DNA of 64,000 nucleotides, from positions 9,367,001-9,431,000 of the forward strand of contig NC_092674.1 of the NCBI RefSeq assembly GCF_964355755.1, read 5' to 3'. This DNA is from Antedon mediterranea. Lineage: Eukaryota; Echinodermata; Crinoidea; Comatulida; Antedonidae. The notes under the pieces are model-generated. The model saw only the letters and a list, made by a program, of their open reading frames with translations. It was not told the origin of the DNA and searched no databases. A program made the translations under genes and the position numbers. This document shows, in pieces, positions 13,060 to 26,925 of this stretch (position 1 is its first letter; each line of letters begins with the position of its first letter).

Positions 13060-13420
13060 TGGGAGGATGGTGGGTGGGTGGAGGCGAGGATGAATGAAAT
13101 ATTGGAGAGAGAGACATGTGGTTGTAATGTATTGATGATGTTGGACAAGATGGATAAGGGTTTAGTAGAAGGTGGAGAAAGCGGAAAATGGATGGGATTT
13201 TGGATAGATAGATGTGGTTTGATTGGTGATGTTGAACAAGATGGATAAAGGGAGAAGGTGGAGAAAGCGGAAAATGGATGGGATTTTGAATAGAGAGATG
13301 TGGTTTGATTGGTGATGTTCGGCATGATAAAAGGGTTGCTGGAGAGATTGGAAGAGAGAGTGGAAGATGGATGACAGCAAAGATGGATGGAATAATTGAT
13401 AGAGAGATGAAGGTGGACAA
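13060..13420. repeat. Minisatellite, about 86-bp period
   Basis: GGTGGAGAAAGCGGAAAATG followed by GATGGGATTTT occurs at 13171 and again at 13257. Both copies continue through TGTGGTTTGATTGGTGATGTT. A partial upstream copy (GTTGGACAAGATGGATAAGG) and a degenerate downstream copy extend the array. The purine-rich strand creates several long open frames on both strands that have no other support. Confidence 0.8.
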
Positions 13421-16400
13421 TGCTTATAAAGGGATGTATTAAGGTGTTAAAGGATGTAGTGGACGGCGGTAGAATGAAGCTAAACCTGGGGTAGGTTTTA
13501 GACCTTTCCTTATAAAAGGATTATTATAATTAACTATTGATGATAAATTAATAAAAATATAAAAATAAATACATCATTATAATTAATGATAAAATATAAA
13601 AAATGTAATGCTATATAGTAAATAATTTAAAACATCAATTTTAAAAACCCCATAAACCACCGGTTTAAATATCAAAAAGTTTATAAATAATGTTAATTCC
13701 ACCCATTACTGAATTGCGTAACAAATTTTTATTTTGCATGACACAAGAATTTAATCCCTTTTTAAAAAACATGACTAATTTGCTTGTATGCACGTAAGTA
13801 TGTGGCTTGTCTTCCTGTTTTTGTCCAGGATACTACCTGCACGTACATGGTATAATAAACTTCCAGAGTCTAAAATGACCATTGATATATTCTAGAAGAA
13901 GTACAATTTCTGCACACATTTGTTTTTTTATTCAATTCATATGAAACTGACAGCCATAGGTCTTAAGAGTGTACTGGGAACCGGAAAGATGCGCAACATA
14001 AAAATGACTAGACAATGGCGTAGTACAAAGTTGCTGTCTTCACTGCTTTTTCATGCCAGAGTGTCATGAAAAAAAATTATAATTTATAGAAACCATAATT
14101 GTACTGTCCTTTCACTCGATAAATAGACAATTAGAATACTATGAAAATTATTTCCTTATTTTATAGAATCTAAAACAAAGATTAGATATAACCATGTAAA
14201 TCAGATACCCATATTAACAAGTTCCGTTTAGTTACTGTTCATTTGGGAATGACCGTCCTCAAACAACGGATGTATATTTTCATTTTATCAATCCATTACT
14301 CTGTTCAAAAGACTTTAGCCAAATGTGTGGGGTAACCTAGCCTAAAGGACAGTGCCTCCCCTTCATATTTTCCACCAACCTACTGTAGGAGGCCTCTTAA
14401 CCTAGTAGCTTTTACATACCCCAAAACAAACCCACACACACTACTAGAAACAGGTAAGCTAGGCACGAAATAGACTATCAAAATCTTGTTATACCAACCT
14501 TTCAGTTTTTATCACCTAACAATACTTTGACAAAGCTGATAATTTTTTGACGTTGAGTGATTGTTCTGTATAATGATCATTATTCAATGTGCTATGGGTC
14601 AAATCGGCCAAGGCAACTTAACACTGGATTTTGTAATAAACAATGAACAATGTATATTATAATCGTCATGTCAAATATGGCATCATATGACTGCCACTCT
14701 ACTACCTTACATGTAGATCAAGTGATCAATACTAAAACAAAAAAAATGTGATGCGTTATATTTTAGGAAATTCCAAATTTTAGACGATTGATTGTTTTGT
14801 GTTTTTATTATATTTTATTTAGGCCTACTGTTAAAGTTAAAACCATTAACAGTCCATTGTTTGAATAACCAAAACCCTGGTAACAATATTCTGCATACAT
14901 TCTAGATGATGAATGTTATATCATTTTGTTTAAATTTGCACTCTATGAATTACTATATATATATTAATAATTTGATTGGGTGGTTACAAAACCTATGTTT
15001 ACACGCTCTTTTTTAGTATCAGTTATAAATCGCAGTTGTCGGAGTTACTCTGCAGTTTAGCTTGTTATACGAGTCAATACGAGTCATAATATAATATCTG
15101 TGTTAACATTACATCAGAGGTACCTCAGAGTTTACAGTACAGTATATCGGATTAATGACACAGAGGGCTACCTGATCCAACAAGCACTTTAATACCGCGA
15201 TTGCAACTCGCATGTGATTCAGATCAGCTTAAGCGTGCATAGACCAAAGTTAACACTAGTGCGCGTAAACACTGTTTAACAAGCACACCTTAATACACTC
15301 ATCTTCCCTATCCAAGAATAATCAATGACAACTTACATCGTTTTGTGAATCCACAGGCATTGGTGTGGAAGTTTTAAGAACTGTCATTTCATAGAGTATT
15401 CCCAATTAAAAGGTAACCGATTCTCTAATTAAATAATGACAAACATCTTCCATAGAAACATAAAGCAGCAGATAACAGTACAGTAAGTCCACAGTAGGTT
15501 CTTAATACTATAGGATACTTAGTATACAGTAAACAATAAATGTCAGATTGTATGATATTAACGCTATTCCAGTTTTTATAATAGCCTGTGAAAGTATTAT
15601 TTCTGATACTATAAAGCGTTTGGCTTTGTTCCTTCTTCTAACTTCATCAGGATACCAACGACCGGCTACTTCCCTTCAACACACTCTACAGTCATCAACA
15701 AGTTCATACAACGATGTGTTATGCGGGTGTTACGTCAAATGCTGAGTGACCCGCACTAAACAGGAAACTCCACTAGATTTCAACATAGCCAACAGTGAAA
15801 CTTATTGAACAACAAAGAAATAAGATCGACCAATTGGGGAAAAACACTAATAACAGAAATACTATGAATAGAAATTGAACAACCAGAAACTTCTGATGCT
15901 TTCCTAAGCAAATAGATACTGCACTGTAAACAAAAAAAAAAGCCAGATAACAAACATCTTTGAAGGCCAACAGCTAGCTAAAATTTAAATACACTTTTTA
16001 AAGAATAGTATAAGAAATGGGACTATATAACTTTTAAAATAAGATTTTATATCAAGAACAACAAATCACGACAAACTATAACCTATTTTAGTTCTAGTAA
16101 TTTAAATCAGTGTGTATGATGCTGAATTAAAAGATGAATCAAAATATAACCAACTAACTAAAAGTGATTATATATGATCTTTATACATGTCCAAAATAAA
16201 ACATGAAATTAAAATGAATATAACATTACATAAACCTGGATTAACCAACAAAAGACTTTAATTCTCAGAATATAGAGAGACAATCACAAACAATGCGATA
16301 AAGAAGAACGTTTGTTGAAAATCCCTATCCAATAATGGTAGAACCTACCTTCAAGCATGCATCTTGCAGTAACTTAATACATAAAACACAAATAAAATAT

Positions 16401-18385
16401 TTTGGCGTTAATTTAATCTTCCTATATTTATTTGATTTACATCCAAAATTATCTTTTTAAAATTAAATGTTATCTATTTACTGTAGTTTACAATATGATC
16501 CTGAATATTACCATTAAAATGATATTTGATATACAGAAATTACTCCTTTTCACATTGCCTAGAAAAACTACACACATTTGGGGCACATATTATTGTTGAT
16601 GCCTGGTGTATGTAAACTCAGAAGTATTGCTATGCAGTGTGAAAGGGGTTTTGAAATATAAATTGTGATACAGTAGATTGACAGTTCATCAAATTTGATG
16701 TGCACATTTTTTACATAAAAATCAGATTGGGAAATGCTGCCCTCTTTGTTATCTTGTCTTGTTTAATAATGTATCAATTTAAACTTGTTATTTGTTATCA
16801 CAGTAAAATCTACACATTTTGTTTAAAAAGAATAAAATCAATAAAAAAAGAATTAAAACATTTGTAGTTGTATTTTTTTTTCCTAAATTGATTCATGCTA
16901 GATATTGTTACCTTCGTTGCATTGAATATTCATTTTCATATGTATGTTTACATAACAAAATAATGAAATAAATGTTTTGATTAAATTGAATTACATCAAC
17001 TAGGATATCTACAACATTTACGTTAATAACGATACTGTTCAAAATATTTACAGTACAGTAAAGTATAAGTAAATACACAGATAAATTTGCCTGCATAATG
17101 ATGATTCTCGATTCTTGTTACTTTGTCATCTCGGATAAAATCCTTATCGTTGGCAGGTTAATTAGCCATCAAACCGACAATGTTCAATACAGTATAGCAG
17201 CTCCCGTTAAAGCTATACATTATTCATAAGAGCACACAAACACAGTAACTAACAACACACAACGCTGTCAGCTTAGTACAACTCTTAAATAATTATCTTC
17301 TTTTATGCGATCCTGTACAGTTTATTTTAATGGTTGTAATCTATGTTTTAAAAAATCTTGTAGAACCTTTTTATTTGTACACCAGTTCTTTATTATTTAT
17401 TGAAACAAAATTCAGCACAAAAAAAAATGATTTTGTTTGAGCAGGGTTGTATCTGCATATGATGAAATTTGTCCAGTATACAGTAATAGGCAAATGCATA
17501 ATATAATGGTGTCTGTATGTAAAGTATGTACAAGATTTAGTTAGGAATTACATTGCCTATGTTTCAATTAAAGATGATCACAATGTTTATTACCCCTACA
17601 AACTGCGCACTACAATGAACGCATAGATGATAATACTTTGTAGGCTACGTTTAAAATAATGCTCTATGTACTGTAGACTACAAAAAGATACACAACAAAG
17701 CAATCTTTCTGTAAAATATCATATTTTATAACAATTAAACCTTAAATAACCTTTTAAATATAATTTATTCAATAAACTCCATACACATCAAAAACATGAA
17801 AAACAATTATTGTAAGCCTCTGGTACAGAATTGGGATAAACTGATAACATGTTTAAATGTCAACACATATGGATACAAAAAGACAGATCAAATCCATAAT
17901 CCTGCGAGATAAGAAGCAAGCAGTAAATCACATGTTAATATTGAAACATGCCACAACCAGGGAGTTGTTAACTATACTTTTACAGTGCACATTAGGTTGA
18001 CATTAATTTCTTTGTTTAAGTCAAAACTATATTTCAGATTATTGTGCAAACAAAAAGACAGTGTATACAGTAATTATACAGTCTTTTACGACCAGACACC
18101 TAGAAGAACTATATTTTGTGGCTAAATTTAGGGGTGGATGCATACTTTTTTAAACGGGGAAGCACAGTCCCTTAAAAAGTAGTGCATAATAGCATTTTAG
18201 AAGGAAGGAATGTACATCCCTAACTAACACTATTTGCTCTAAAATGGTACGTTTTTAAGGCCATATTCCTTTCTATTCACTCACATGCATTCTGATACCA
18301 GGACTTTCTAGAAATGTTAGACTTCATTATTGTTGTTGGGAGATAATTTCTATGAAATTGAAATATAATGCCTACTTAATTCCAT

Positions 18386-18554
18386 TAAGCTCTGTCTACA
18401 CTACCAAACTTTATGTAAAAATGTGATGTGCTATAGTGATATATGGACTTGATGACATCATATCACTACCATATTTGGGTATATCACTACCACATTTGGT
18501 TGGGCACATAACAGTTTTTTGTCCAACTAGTTTGATAGTGTAGACAGAGCTTTA
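18386..18554. mobile_element. TA-flanked MITE, copy 1 (complete)
   Basis: It starts TAAGCTCTGTCTACACTACC and ends with the inverse, AGTGTAGACAGAGCTTTA, giving terminal inverted repeats of about 20 bases. The interior carries ATATATGGACTTGATGACATCATATCACTACCATATTTGG-type text, partly palindromic, that recurs in the other copies. There is no coding capacity. Confidence 0.88.
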
Positions 18555-18769
18555 GATTCCACTGGAAAATTAACTACAGTACTACTTTATCTGATATATT
18601 GACTGTATACAAGCTAGTGAGTTTAAAGATAACAAACAAGATAACTAGGCAACAATTCCTTCACCCATAATTTGCGTCTATAGAATGAATAAAAGGTTGG
18701 TGTTAAATTTTAAATAATTTAAAACTGACAATTTAATGACAGTGTAAGCATCACATGACACCTGACAGT

Positions 18770-18842
18770 CCTGTTTCGAAGACTAGATTTGAACTCATGA
18801 CCGTGACAAGTTAGGTTGTCTGCGTTAACCCACCATGTAACA
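18770..18842 (-). repeat. tRNA-like SINE fragment
   Basis: On the minus strand a TGGTGGGTTAACGCAGAC stretch resembles an A-box. About 30 bases on, TCATGAGTTCAAATCTAG resembles a B-box. Spacing is right for a tRNA-derived SINE head or a decayed tRNA pseudogene. I cannot fold a good cloverleaf, so I do not call it a tRNA gene. Confidence 0.45.
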
Positions 18843-20237
18843 CATGCACATTGAATTACGCATGTACTGTAAATTAAAATGAGCGCGGAAAAAATAATTT
18901 CGCCATATCTGAAGTATATAATGTTTACACAGTATACAGTAGTACAATGAAATGATATAATATGATCCAATCAGACTTAAACATGCATATTATTACTAGC
19001 TGAAGATTACAGTTTGTACACTATTTTAAAAGACTGCTGGTAGTTTCTCTCTCTCCACCTTTCAAATTATAATACTTATTTGTACATTAATTAAAATTAT
19101 ATCAATTATCATACAAGTATTATTTTACAGTGGGTTGCAGACTATGTACAGTATGGAATTATGGAGGAAAAGAAGGCCCAGGGCTAAAAATTGTAAATAA
19201 TGTATAGCGTACCTTAATACATGAACTTATGTCAATTCAACTGGCAGACCAGCTAAGAAAGGGGAACTGCTAAAAATGCAGTTATTATCACTAACTGCAG
19301 TTAAAGACATGATGAGGATGCCTTATGTATAATATAAACCATTATAGGGCGTATGGCGCACTGTGGGACAAGCTACGCATTTTTCTGCTTATGGTTACCA
19401 CTTGTCTGTATAATTAATAATGTTAAGTGTACTGTAATAATGGGGCTTTCTGTATTAAGCGATATATATGATGGAGGTACAGTATTATTATTATTATTAA
19501 TTTAATAATGTTAATATTTAATAAAAAGGCGTTTGTAAGTATAATAAATAAGCATGATAGTCAAATATGATTCAATATGAGTTGATTATTATAAACATTT
19601 TAAATTTCAATTTAATGCAAAATGAATTTAATATGCAACAAGATAGAAAGGTTGGGTTGTGGCCGAGGTTTAAACTGAACTAATATATCTGTCTTTTTCA
19701 AGTGTACTCTCCTTTCATTTATATGTATTGTGTCCTCTCTATACAATTTGGTTTAAATACAAAAGCTAATATTCTATCCATGAACCTTTCAATATGATGG
19801 AGTTGGGATAAAACGTGTGTATCAACAGATATAAGCTTTAAATGTCAACGAGCAACGACTTCAAGCACACAATTCAAATACATAATCTACTATGATACTA
19901 GTAAATCAACTGTTAGCACACAAAGATACCAGTCCTAATATGCTAATTGCAACAAAACAATTGGTCTCGTTCAAATAACGGTCATTGAGCGAGGTGATTC
20001 CAAGCGCACACTGCTATCGTTGACTGGTGTTCAACTGTGTTAAGTTGATTGTATGGCAATGGAATAATTAAACCCTGCTACATTGCAATACTTGTGCTTT
20101 AAGCTGCTAAGCCTAAACTGTAAAGACTGTGTGCATATACTTATAGCTACCGTATTGGTTTATTCATAGTTAACATCATTGTTGCATTAGATTTCGTATT
20201 ATTTATACATAATCATGTCAAAATCAAGTCTACCAGT

Positions 20238-20337
20238 TTAGAGCTCTGTCTACACTATCAAACTTTATGTGAAAAAAAAATGTGATGTGCCTATATATGG
20301 ACATGAAGACATCATATCACTACCATATTTGGGTATA
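20238..20337. mobile_element. TA-flanked MITE, copy 2 (left half only)
   Basis: It matches the left half of the element at 18386 (AGCTCTGTCTACACTATC, then the ATATATGGACATGAAGACATC core). It stops after TATTTGGGTATA, with no right terminal repeat. Confidence 0.8.
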
Positions 20338-21220
20338 ATTTATAAAGAGGTAAAAATATAATCTGCATATATTTAACATACATCTTCTTTTATATAATAA
20401 TAATAATTATTTTATCATTATATAAAGCTTGGTTTTCACTAAGACATTCACCTACTGTATGTGTGTGGGCCTTGCTAAAGTTTAAAACCCTTCAGGGCAC
20501 AACATTTTTGCGGACTGACCATTATAGTAGGACTCGTTGATATTAATATACAGTAATACAGTATATATATAATAGCCCTACTGTACATCACTAAGTTATA
20601 AAACTAAAAAAGAAATTTCCTATGTCGATGCATCTTGTGTCTTTGGAGCACAACGTTTTTGAGAACTGTATATGACTACAGTATAGATGATATGTCATTA
20701 AACGGAAAAAACAGCGACGGCTGTGACACTGGTTCAAAGCTACCTACGAAATAAATTGAACTTCCTCCACCCAAATGTAGTAGGTTGCTAGATAGTTGAT
20801 TCAACTAACAGGTTCCTCAATGTTGGAAACTATTAATTAGAAGGTTTAATCTACAAAAACGTAAAATAATCCCATGAGGAAATAAATACTTTATAATTTA
20901 ATTGTTAAATGGAAACAAATTCTTTCGTTTAAAGTATTGAAATTTTGATTAAAAAAATATTTTTCTCGAAAAAAAATGGTGTTTAATTAGTATGGAAAAG
21001 CTGTTATTGAAAGTTGATATTTATACTTTTATACAGTATTATTAAGTAAATTCTGTGTTCAATTGGTGCTTGAATCATATTTTGTGTATTTCAGTACTTT
21101 AAGTATGTAATATATCATACCTTCATATTAATTTTTGGTTTTAGTAAAATTTGAATAGGATGGTACTATGTGGGGTTGGGTTTGGAGATTGCGTTTAATG
21201 GGGGTAGAGTTACAGTAGAA

Positions 21221-21236
21221 GGGGGGGGGGGGGGGG
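21221..21236. repeat. Poly-G run of 16
   Basis: Sixteen consecutive G on the plus strand, next to further G-rich text (GGGGGTAGAG upstream). Length-variable and potentially quadruplex-forming. Confidence 0.95.
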
Positions 21237-22332
21237 TGAGGTATTAATGGTTAACATGTTCTCACAATATCACTGTTAGTGTTAGTGTTAACATAAATTT
21301 AATTATTATGTTCACTTTGCTTCCATTTTGACACCTCCCTCGCATTCCCGCCTGCCACTCCAAGATTTTTGGTGGTACACCCATTTTCAACTGACCCTGT
21401 TGGACATAAATGGACACAATCCATCCATGAAATTCCTATATGTATGGTGATATCCTATCAATTAGCTGAAAATTATGCAAAACATGTTTCTTAGCACAAT
21501 CAGTCAATTATTACTATCCAGAGACAAGATTTTTATTGACAAATGTTTAATGAACGAACATTGTAGCATAAAATACTGTTAAACACCACAATGAACATAA
21601 TTTTCAACACGTAAATTAACAATAAGAACAAGCATTCAATTTTGTTGTGACTACAGGCAATCTCATTGCTTTACATAACCATGGCAACAACGTTCCTCTA
21701 TCATCATAAATACTTCCTTTGTATTCTCGCAATAGCATCTTAAACTTCCTCATATGAATACTGTAGCTATAATATCATAAATTGTGTTTAGTTATCGTTA
21801 TTACTTTTTTAACAGTCAATACAAATTAACAAAAGGAGAAAAGACATGTGGTATCTGATTTAACCGAAGGTCAAACTAGATTTGCTTAAGTCTTTTGAAG
21901 TTAAAAACAGTAGATTTGATAAAAATGATATTAATCAGTGGTGAATCCAGTTATCTACAATTGAAGAAGATAAAAAGGCATATTTTGGGATATTTAAAGG
22001 AGCCGTAATTGGCTTGTAAAATATTTAGATACAGGTTTATTAAAGGTTCTTAGCAAAAAAATGATTTCACTAAACTCCATTTTCATCTTTCCTTTGCACC
22101 ATCAAAATTTGGGCTACAAGTAGGGTTGTCTGTAGTTAGCACTCATAGTCTACCAACACTATTTTGGGTGTGTAACTGTAATTAGTTTCTGGATAAACTG
22201 ACAATGAGGAAGGCCACATCAAGTTGAAATGTACTGTATTAACGATGACAACTTTAGAAAGGAAATGGCCTATATTGGTTTATCCATATAAGCTGTGCAC
22301 AATGGTGTGTTAAGAACAAGATAATTTAAGTA

Positions 22333-22817
22333 CAGTAGAACCTGTGTTTTACGTACCCTGATTTTACGTACGCTTAAAATAACCGATGACGTCATCATTT
22401 TCTTACATTGAGGGCGCAATTTAACAACAACAAAGCACACAAAGCCACAATCATGGCTGTCTGCGCTGTGTGTGGGAAAAACTACGCACGTGCATTCCCC
22501 CTAAAGCAGCGACTGTTTTTATTGATAGAAAACAATTATATTTTACACTTCATTTAAACATCGCACAGCCTGTATATACTGTATTTTCTAGTTAGGCCTT
22601 ACATCTTGCTAGGCCTGCTAGCCTAGCCTGAATAGTCTAGGGCCTAGGCCTAGCCAGTGACCACCTCAGCCTGCATACTGTACAGAAGTAGGCAAATACG
22701 GCTAGCTACGATCTCTACGTATTTGGGGTCAATTTAAGGTCAACCTTGATTTTACGAATCCCTTGTTTTACGTACGCCTTTCGGTCCCATACCGTACGTA
22801 AAATGAAGGTTCTACTG
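22333..22817. mobile_element. 485-bp pogo/Tigger-like non-autonomous element
   Basis: It begins CAGTAGAACCTGTGTTTTAC and ends GTAAAATGAAGGTTCTACTG, inverted copies apart from a few bases, with TA on each side (22331-22332 and 22818-22819). CAGT termini with TA duplication are characteristic of the pogo/Tigger branch of Tc1/mariner. The inner ends also share TACGTAC blocks. The interior includes an AGGCCTA-rich patch and no transposase. Confidence 0.88.
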
Positions 22818-24651
22818 TAATTATATCTGGAACTAAGAGATGTAAATAGAAAATAAAAATATTTAGAAACTCAACGACAATGTGACATTTAATTGTAATG
22901 ACATTTGTTGCATTGCAGCTAATAAAAGTAGGATCTATAAAACAGGTTTTTCCTTGGAACTAATCCAGGCCTGTAATAATAATACATACTTAATCTTACT
23001 TTTCCGTGTACTACCAAGTATATGAAACACATGATGTCCTGTACAAAACATGTTTTTCTTCCAAGTACTGTAGACGTTCTTGTTTGGATAATAAAATGTA
23101 ATAAGCGCATGTTTAGGTATTTATTTTTAGTCATAAACTTTTCTTGTTAAAGCTTGTCAGTTTTATGTATACAGGGCAAACCACGGAGGATTTCAGATTT
23201 TTAAGATAGGGATCTCGTGCTTTAACATTATAAAAATGAAGTACAAAACTTAAACCTAATTTTCAATTTTTTTGTTTTGCATTAACATTAGGATTTTTAA
23301 TTGCGATGGTAGTCTATGAGTGCGACTTACATGGATAAACCAACAATATTCTTTCTCTCCAAAGGTTGTTTAATTTAGAAAATTGAATTTTATAGCTTCC
23401 CCCCCCCCCACCTCAAAAAATGGTATAGTCTATAAACAGCACCCTCAAGTAGGACAATCCCACTTGCTTTCATAATGCTGTTGATTGTGCACCACCAACT
23501 TCAGTTAGCTTATGTATACTGAAAGAAGCAAAATCCAAGGGGGCCCTATGTCTATGTTTGGGGGTTATTTTTATTTTGATAATGTCTTATGACCAGTAAT
23601 TGGTCCGGTTTCTGCTAATACCTGTAAGAATATAGACATTATGTTATTCAGGCATTAAACTACAGAAGTAGACATAGGCCCCTAGAAACAAAACAAAAAA
23701 ACAACAAAATTAATTGAAGACTATTGAATACATATAACATTTTATCGCTCACTTGACAATAGAACTACCATTACAAATCATTAACAGTATTTAATACCAA
23801 ACCAGTAAAATAGTACTAACCACATCAATCGCTTGAAACACAAACAGACTCGCTTTTTGTTGTTAAAACCCATTGAAGCGAGTCACACATTACAATAGCC
23901 TATACCAGATATCTGAAACCTTGATATTATTACATTGAATGGTTGTGGTAATTTACCTATTATAAGTATTATGTCTTGTGTTAATATAATCAAAGTGGTG
24001 TTCATATAAAAGTTTTAAGTACTAATTAAGTTCTTTATTTTATAATACATTTTTTATGGTGTAAAAACATTAATTATACAGTAGCTATCAATGAGGTTTA
24101 TGTTCCTCAGTAAAATTTGAATTTTTTTAAACAAAGTTATTCACTTTTGATTATCAAATCCCAAATAATGTGTTCATCATTATGAAATCATTTATTTTAA
24201 AGCGCCATCAATGACACCATTGATTTACTGTATATTTCGGTATATCACCACACAAGAGCCATCAGTCCTACCTTTGTAAGTACTTGTAGCATAATTTCAA
24301 AATTATTTCCCACTTTTGAACGACCCAGGATTAGAATGTCTGTAGATGATGCTTTTTCAAAATTTTTTTTTAACCAGTAAAAAAAGTAAAAAAAAATTTT
24401 ATATTAACATTAGCACCATTCTACCAATTACTAAAGGTCAACTTCAAGAGTCTTCTTTCTGATTACAACCAAAAATGGCAGTTTTAATTAAATATGACTC
24501 CTAATTAAATACTGAACCACCTACACATAGTTTAAATGAGCACATTGAATTATAAATTATTCATCTTTATATATATTATCAATTAAATCCGACGTTGCAA
24601 TCCCCACGTTTCAGAAGCTTTACATTAGAATAGTTTGTATTCTTTTCTTAG

Positions 24652-24937
24652 CTGAGGAAGGGATGGGGTGAAGCAGAAGCAGAGATAGGGTGAAGCAGAG
24701 GAAGGGATGAGGTGAAGCAGAGGCAGGTATAGGGTGAAGCAGAGGCAGAGATAGGGTGAAGCAGAGGGAAGGATGGGGTGAAGCAGAGGCAGGGATAGGG
24801 TGAAGCAGAGGGAGGGATGGGGTGAAGCAGAGGCAGAGATAGGGTGAAGCAGAGGAAGGGATAGGGTGAAGCAGAGGAAGGGATAGGGTGAAGCAGAGGA
24901 AGGGATAGGGTGAAGCAGAGGCAGAAATAGGGTGAAG
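24652..24937. repeat. 22-bp minisatellite, about 13 copies
   Basis: Tandem units read AGGGTGAAGCAGAGGCAGAGAT with purine substitutions. Since 22 is not a multiple of three, all frames cycle, giving a spurious 124-residue Leu/Pro/Ser-rich frame on the minus strand (24625-24999). Confidence 0.92.
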
Positions 24938-26425
24938 TTGGGGTCTACAGTTGAACTGGTCAAGATCAAGGAACCCCTCGCGCAGAGAAAATCTATCATA
25001 TTTTCAAACAGATTTTACATGTTTACCGGAACTGAGCGTACTATAGCCTGATCGACGTATCATACGAAATGTGACCTCAGAGGATTATTCATTAAATTGT
25101 TTAAAAAGATACTGTACCTTCCAAATAATTATTTTAATAAAGTATTAGAATCGGAATTTCTTTAGGACTCATCTTTTCCCAATATATTTTACCATTTTAA
25201 ATAGCATGTTAGATAAATATAAACATCATTTATTATTCATTCATTCAAGATGGCCCCCATGGCAAACTTCTACTATGAGGTCAAAGATTCATACAGTATA
25301 TAAGAAAAACAAACATATTACAATACAGGCCTATACACATTTAAAAGATATATTAAATATCACCTACAGTTGATAAAACAACACATTTTGTCAAATATGA
25401 AAGGTATGAATACTTTGTATATTCGTATTATTTAAGACTTCTGCTTTTTATAGACCCTAATTGAAAAATTATGATTTCATAGATTTATTTTTTTATTAAA
25501 ATTATAGACAGTACAGTGAGTGTATTTTTAGATCATTTTTTTAAAAGTGAAAGTGAAAAAATTATGTCTTTATTTCTTCACTGTGGATGATAAATAAAAT
25601 TAATATATTCTTTTAGAAGAAAGTAATATCTTCCAAAATAAGTATAAAAACTACAAAATACAATAATAAATTTACAAACAGATTAAAAAAGAAAAACATT
25701 TAAAAATTTGCTTATTTCATTTACCAAAACTGGGTAAAAAACAAGTTCCTTGTAAATTGGAATTCATAGTTCTGACCTTCATGGTGAAAACCCTAGATTT
25801 GAGAAATTGATTAAAAAATGTATATTATATGTACCGTACTGGACTAAATTTAAATAATGTTTAAAATTGCCAAAAAGTTTCAATAATAAAAATCAATTTA
25901 ATTTTGAACTTTAACCTTTACACATTCAAATAACCAAACTACTATATACAATATTATATCAAAGCCACGGTGGAGCTAAAGCCTTTACAGCAGTAAGCTG
26001 TTATGCAGGTAAGCCAGTCCAATTAGTTTAGAAATAGCATTAGCACACATCACAGCCTATTGTACTAGGCTGGCCATCATTATCTTACTTCTTGACACGC
26101 ATGTCAAATTAATTGAGATCCGATCCAATTAGATTTTGACACTCGGCTCAACACCTTATGCACTACACCACTCGAATCAATAGGAAAGAAATAAACGACT
26201 GCAAAGATACAGTTAGGAAAATAATTTGCAGTAGGTAAAGTGGCTTTAGGAATAATTTAACATTGCTATCGATACGGCCCTTATTGTAATAATAGTAATA
26301 ATATTATCGTCTTAATTTGTGTTTTTAACACATGTTGATAATTGGAAAAGATGTTACAGCAGAGATTCAATATGGGTAGCAGTTTATACAGTATAAACAA
26401 ATGCTTCAATAGATAATTGCTGAGG

Positions 26426-26621
26426 GGGTGTCTCGAAAACAGAGACCAGAGACCCGAGGTCTCTGTTTTCGAGAAAATCTCGAGAACTCAAAAACAGAGA
26501 CCCCCTATATTACGTAATATTGAGACGTTTTAGTGGGGGTCTCTGTTTTCGAGAAAATCTCAAAAACAGAGACCCTGGGTCTCGGGTCTCTGTTTTCGAG
26601 GTCTCTGTTTTCGAGACACCC
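26426..26621. mobile_element. About 196-bp MITE with a 10-bp target duplication (Mutator-like)
   Basis: The ends are GGGTGTCTCGAAAACAGAGA and the inverse, TCTCTGTTTTCGAGACACCC. ATTGCTGAGG flanks both sides (26416-26425 and 26622-26631), a perfect 10-bp duplication. Inside, several alternating inverted copies of a GGTCTCTGTTTTCGAG unit make nested hairpins. A 9-10 bp duplication fits Mutator-like elements best; the superfamily is inference. Confidence 0.88.
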
Positions 26622-26884
26622 ATTGCTGAGGCTATAGAATACCAGAAGTGGTGCAAGAGAGTTTGAGTACGAAACTACAGTACTTTAGTACATAAATCAT
26701 ATTACATTATAAATATGCTTGTTTATTAAAAAAATCACAAGATGTGAAAATGGCTAAAAATATAGAGATTTTTGTATACTACAGTAGTATTATATAAATT
26801 TATAGGCATAGAAAAAAATTGCCATACTATATACTAGAAATTTCTCAAAAATATTAGGAAATCTGTGACAATGAGAAAAGGCTG

Positions 26885-26925
26885 TCCCAAGGTGAGATTC
26901 GAACTTGGAATCTACAGTAACTGCT
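26885..26925 (-). repeat. B-box-like fragment, possible SINE relic
   Basis: The minus strand reads GATTCCAAGTTCGAATCTCA, similar to a tRNA T-arm/B-box. The T stem does not pair properly and no A-box was found, so it is at best a SINE fragment. Confidence 0.25.

Noticed and set aside
12917-13420. 167-codon open frame on the minus strand and several overlapping ones
   Set aside because: The frame is a translation of the 86-bp minisatellite; overlapping frames on both strands give the same repeating pattern and none has a recognisable domain.
18770-18842. Functional tRNA gene
   Set aside because: Box-like motifs are present but no good cloverleaf can be paired; a SINE fragment is more likely.
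24652-24937. CRISPR-like array
   Set aside because: Units are contiguous with no unique spacers, in an intron-rich animal genome.
24625-24999. 124-codon Leu/Pro/Ser-rich frame on the minus strand
   Set aside because: Produced by the 22-bp tandem repeat; not a protein signature.
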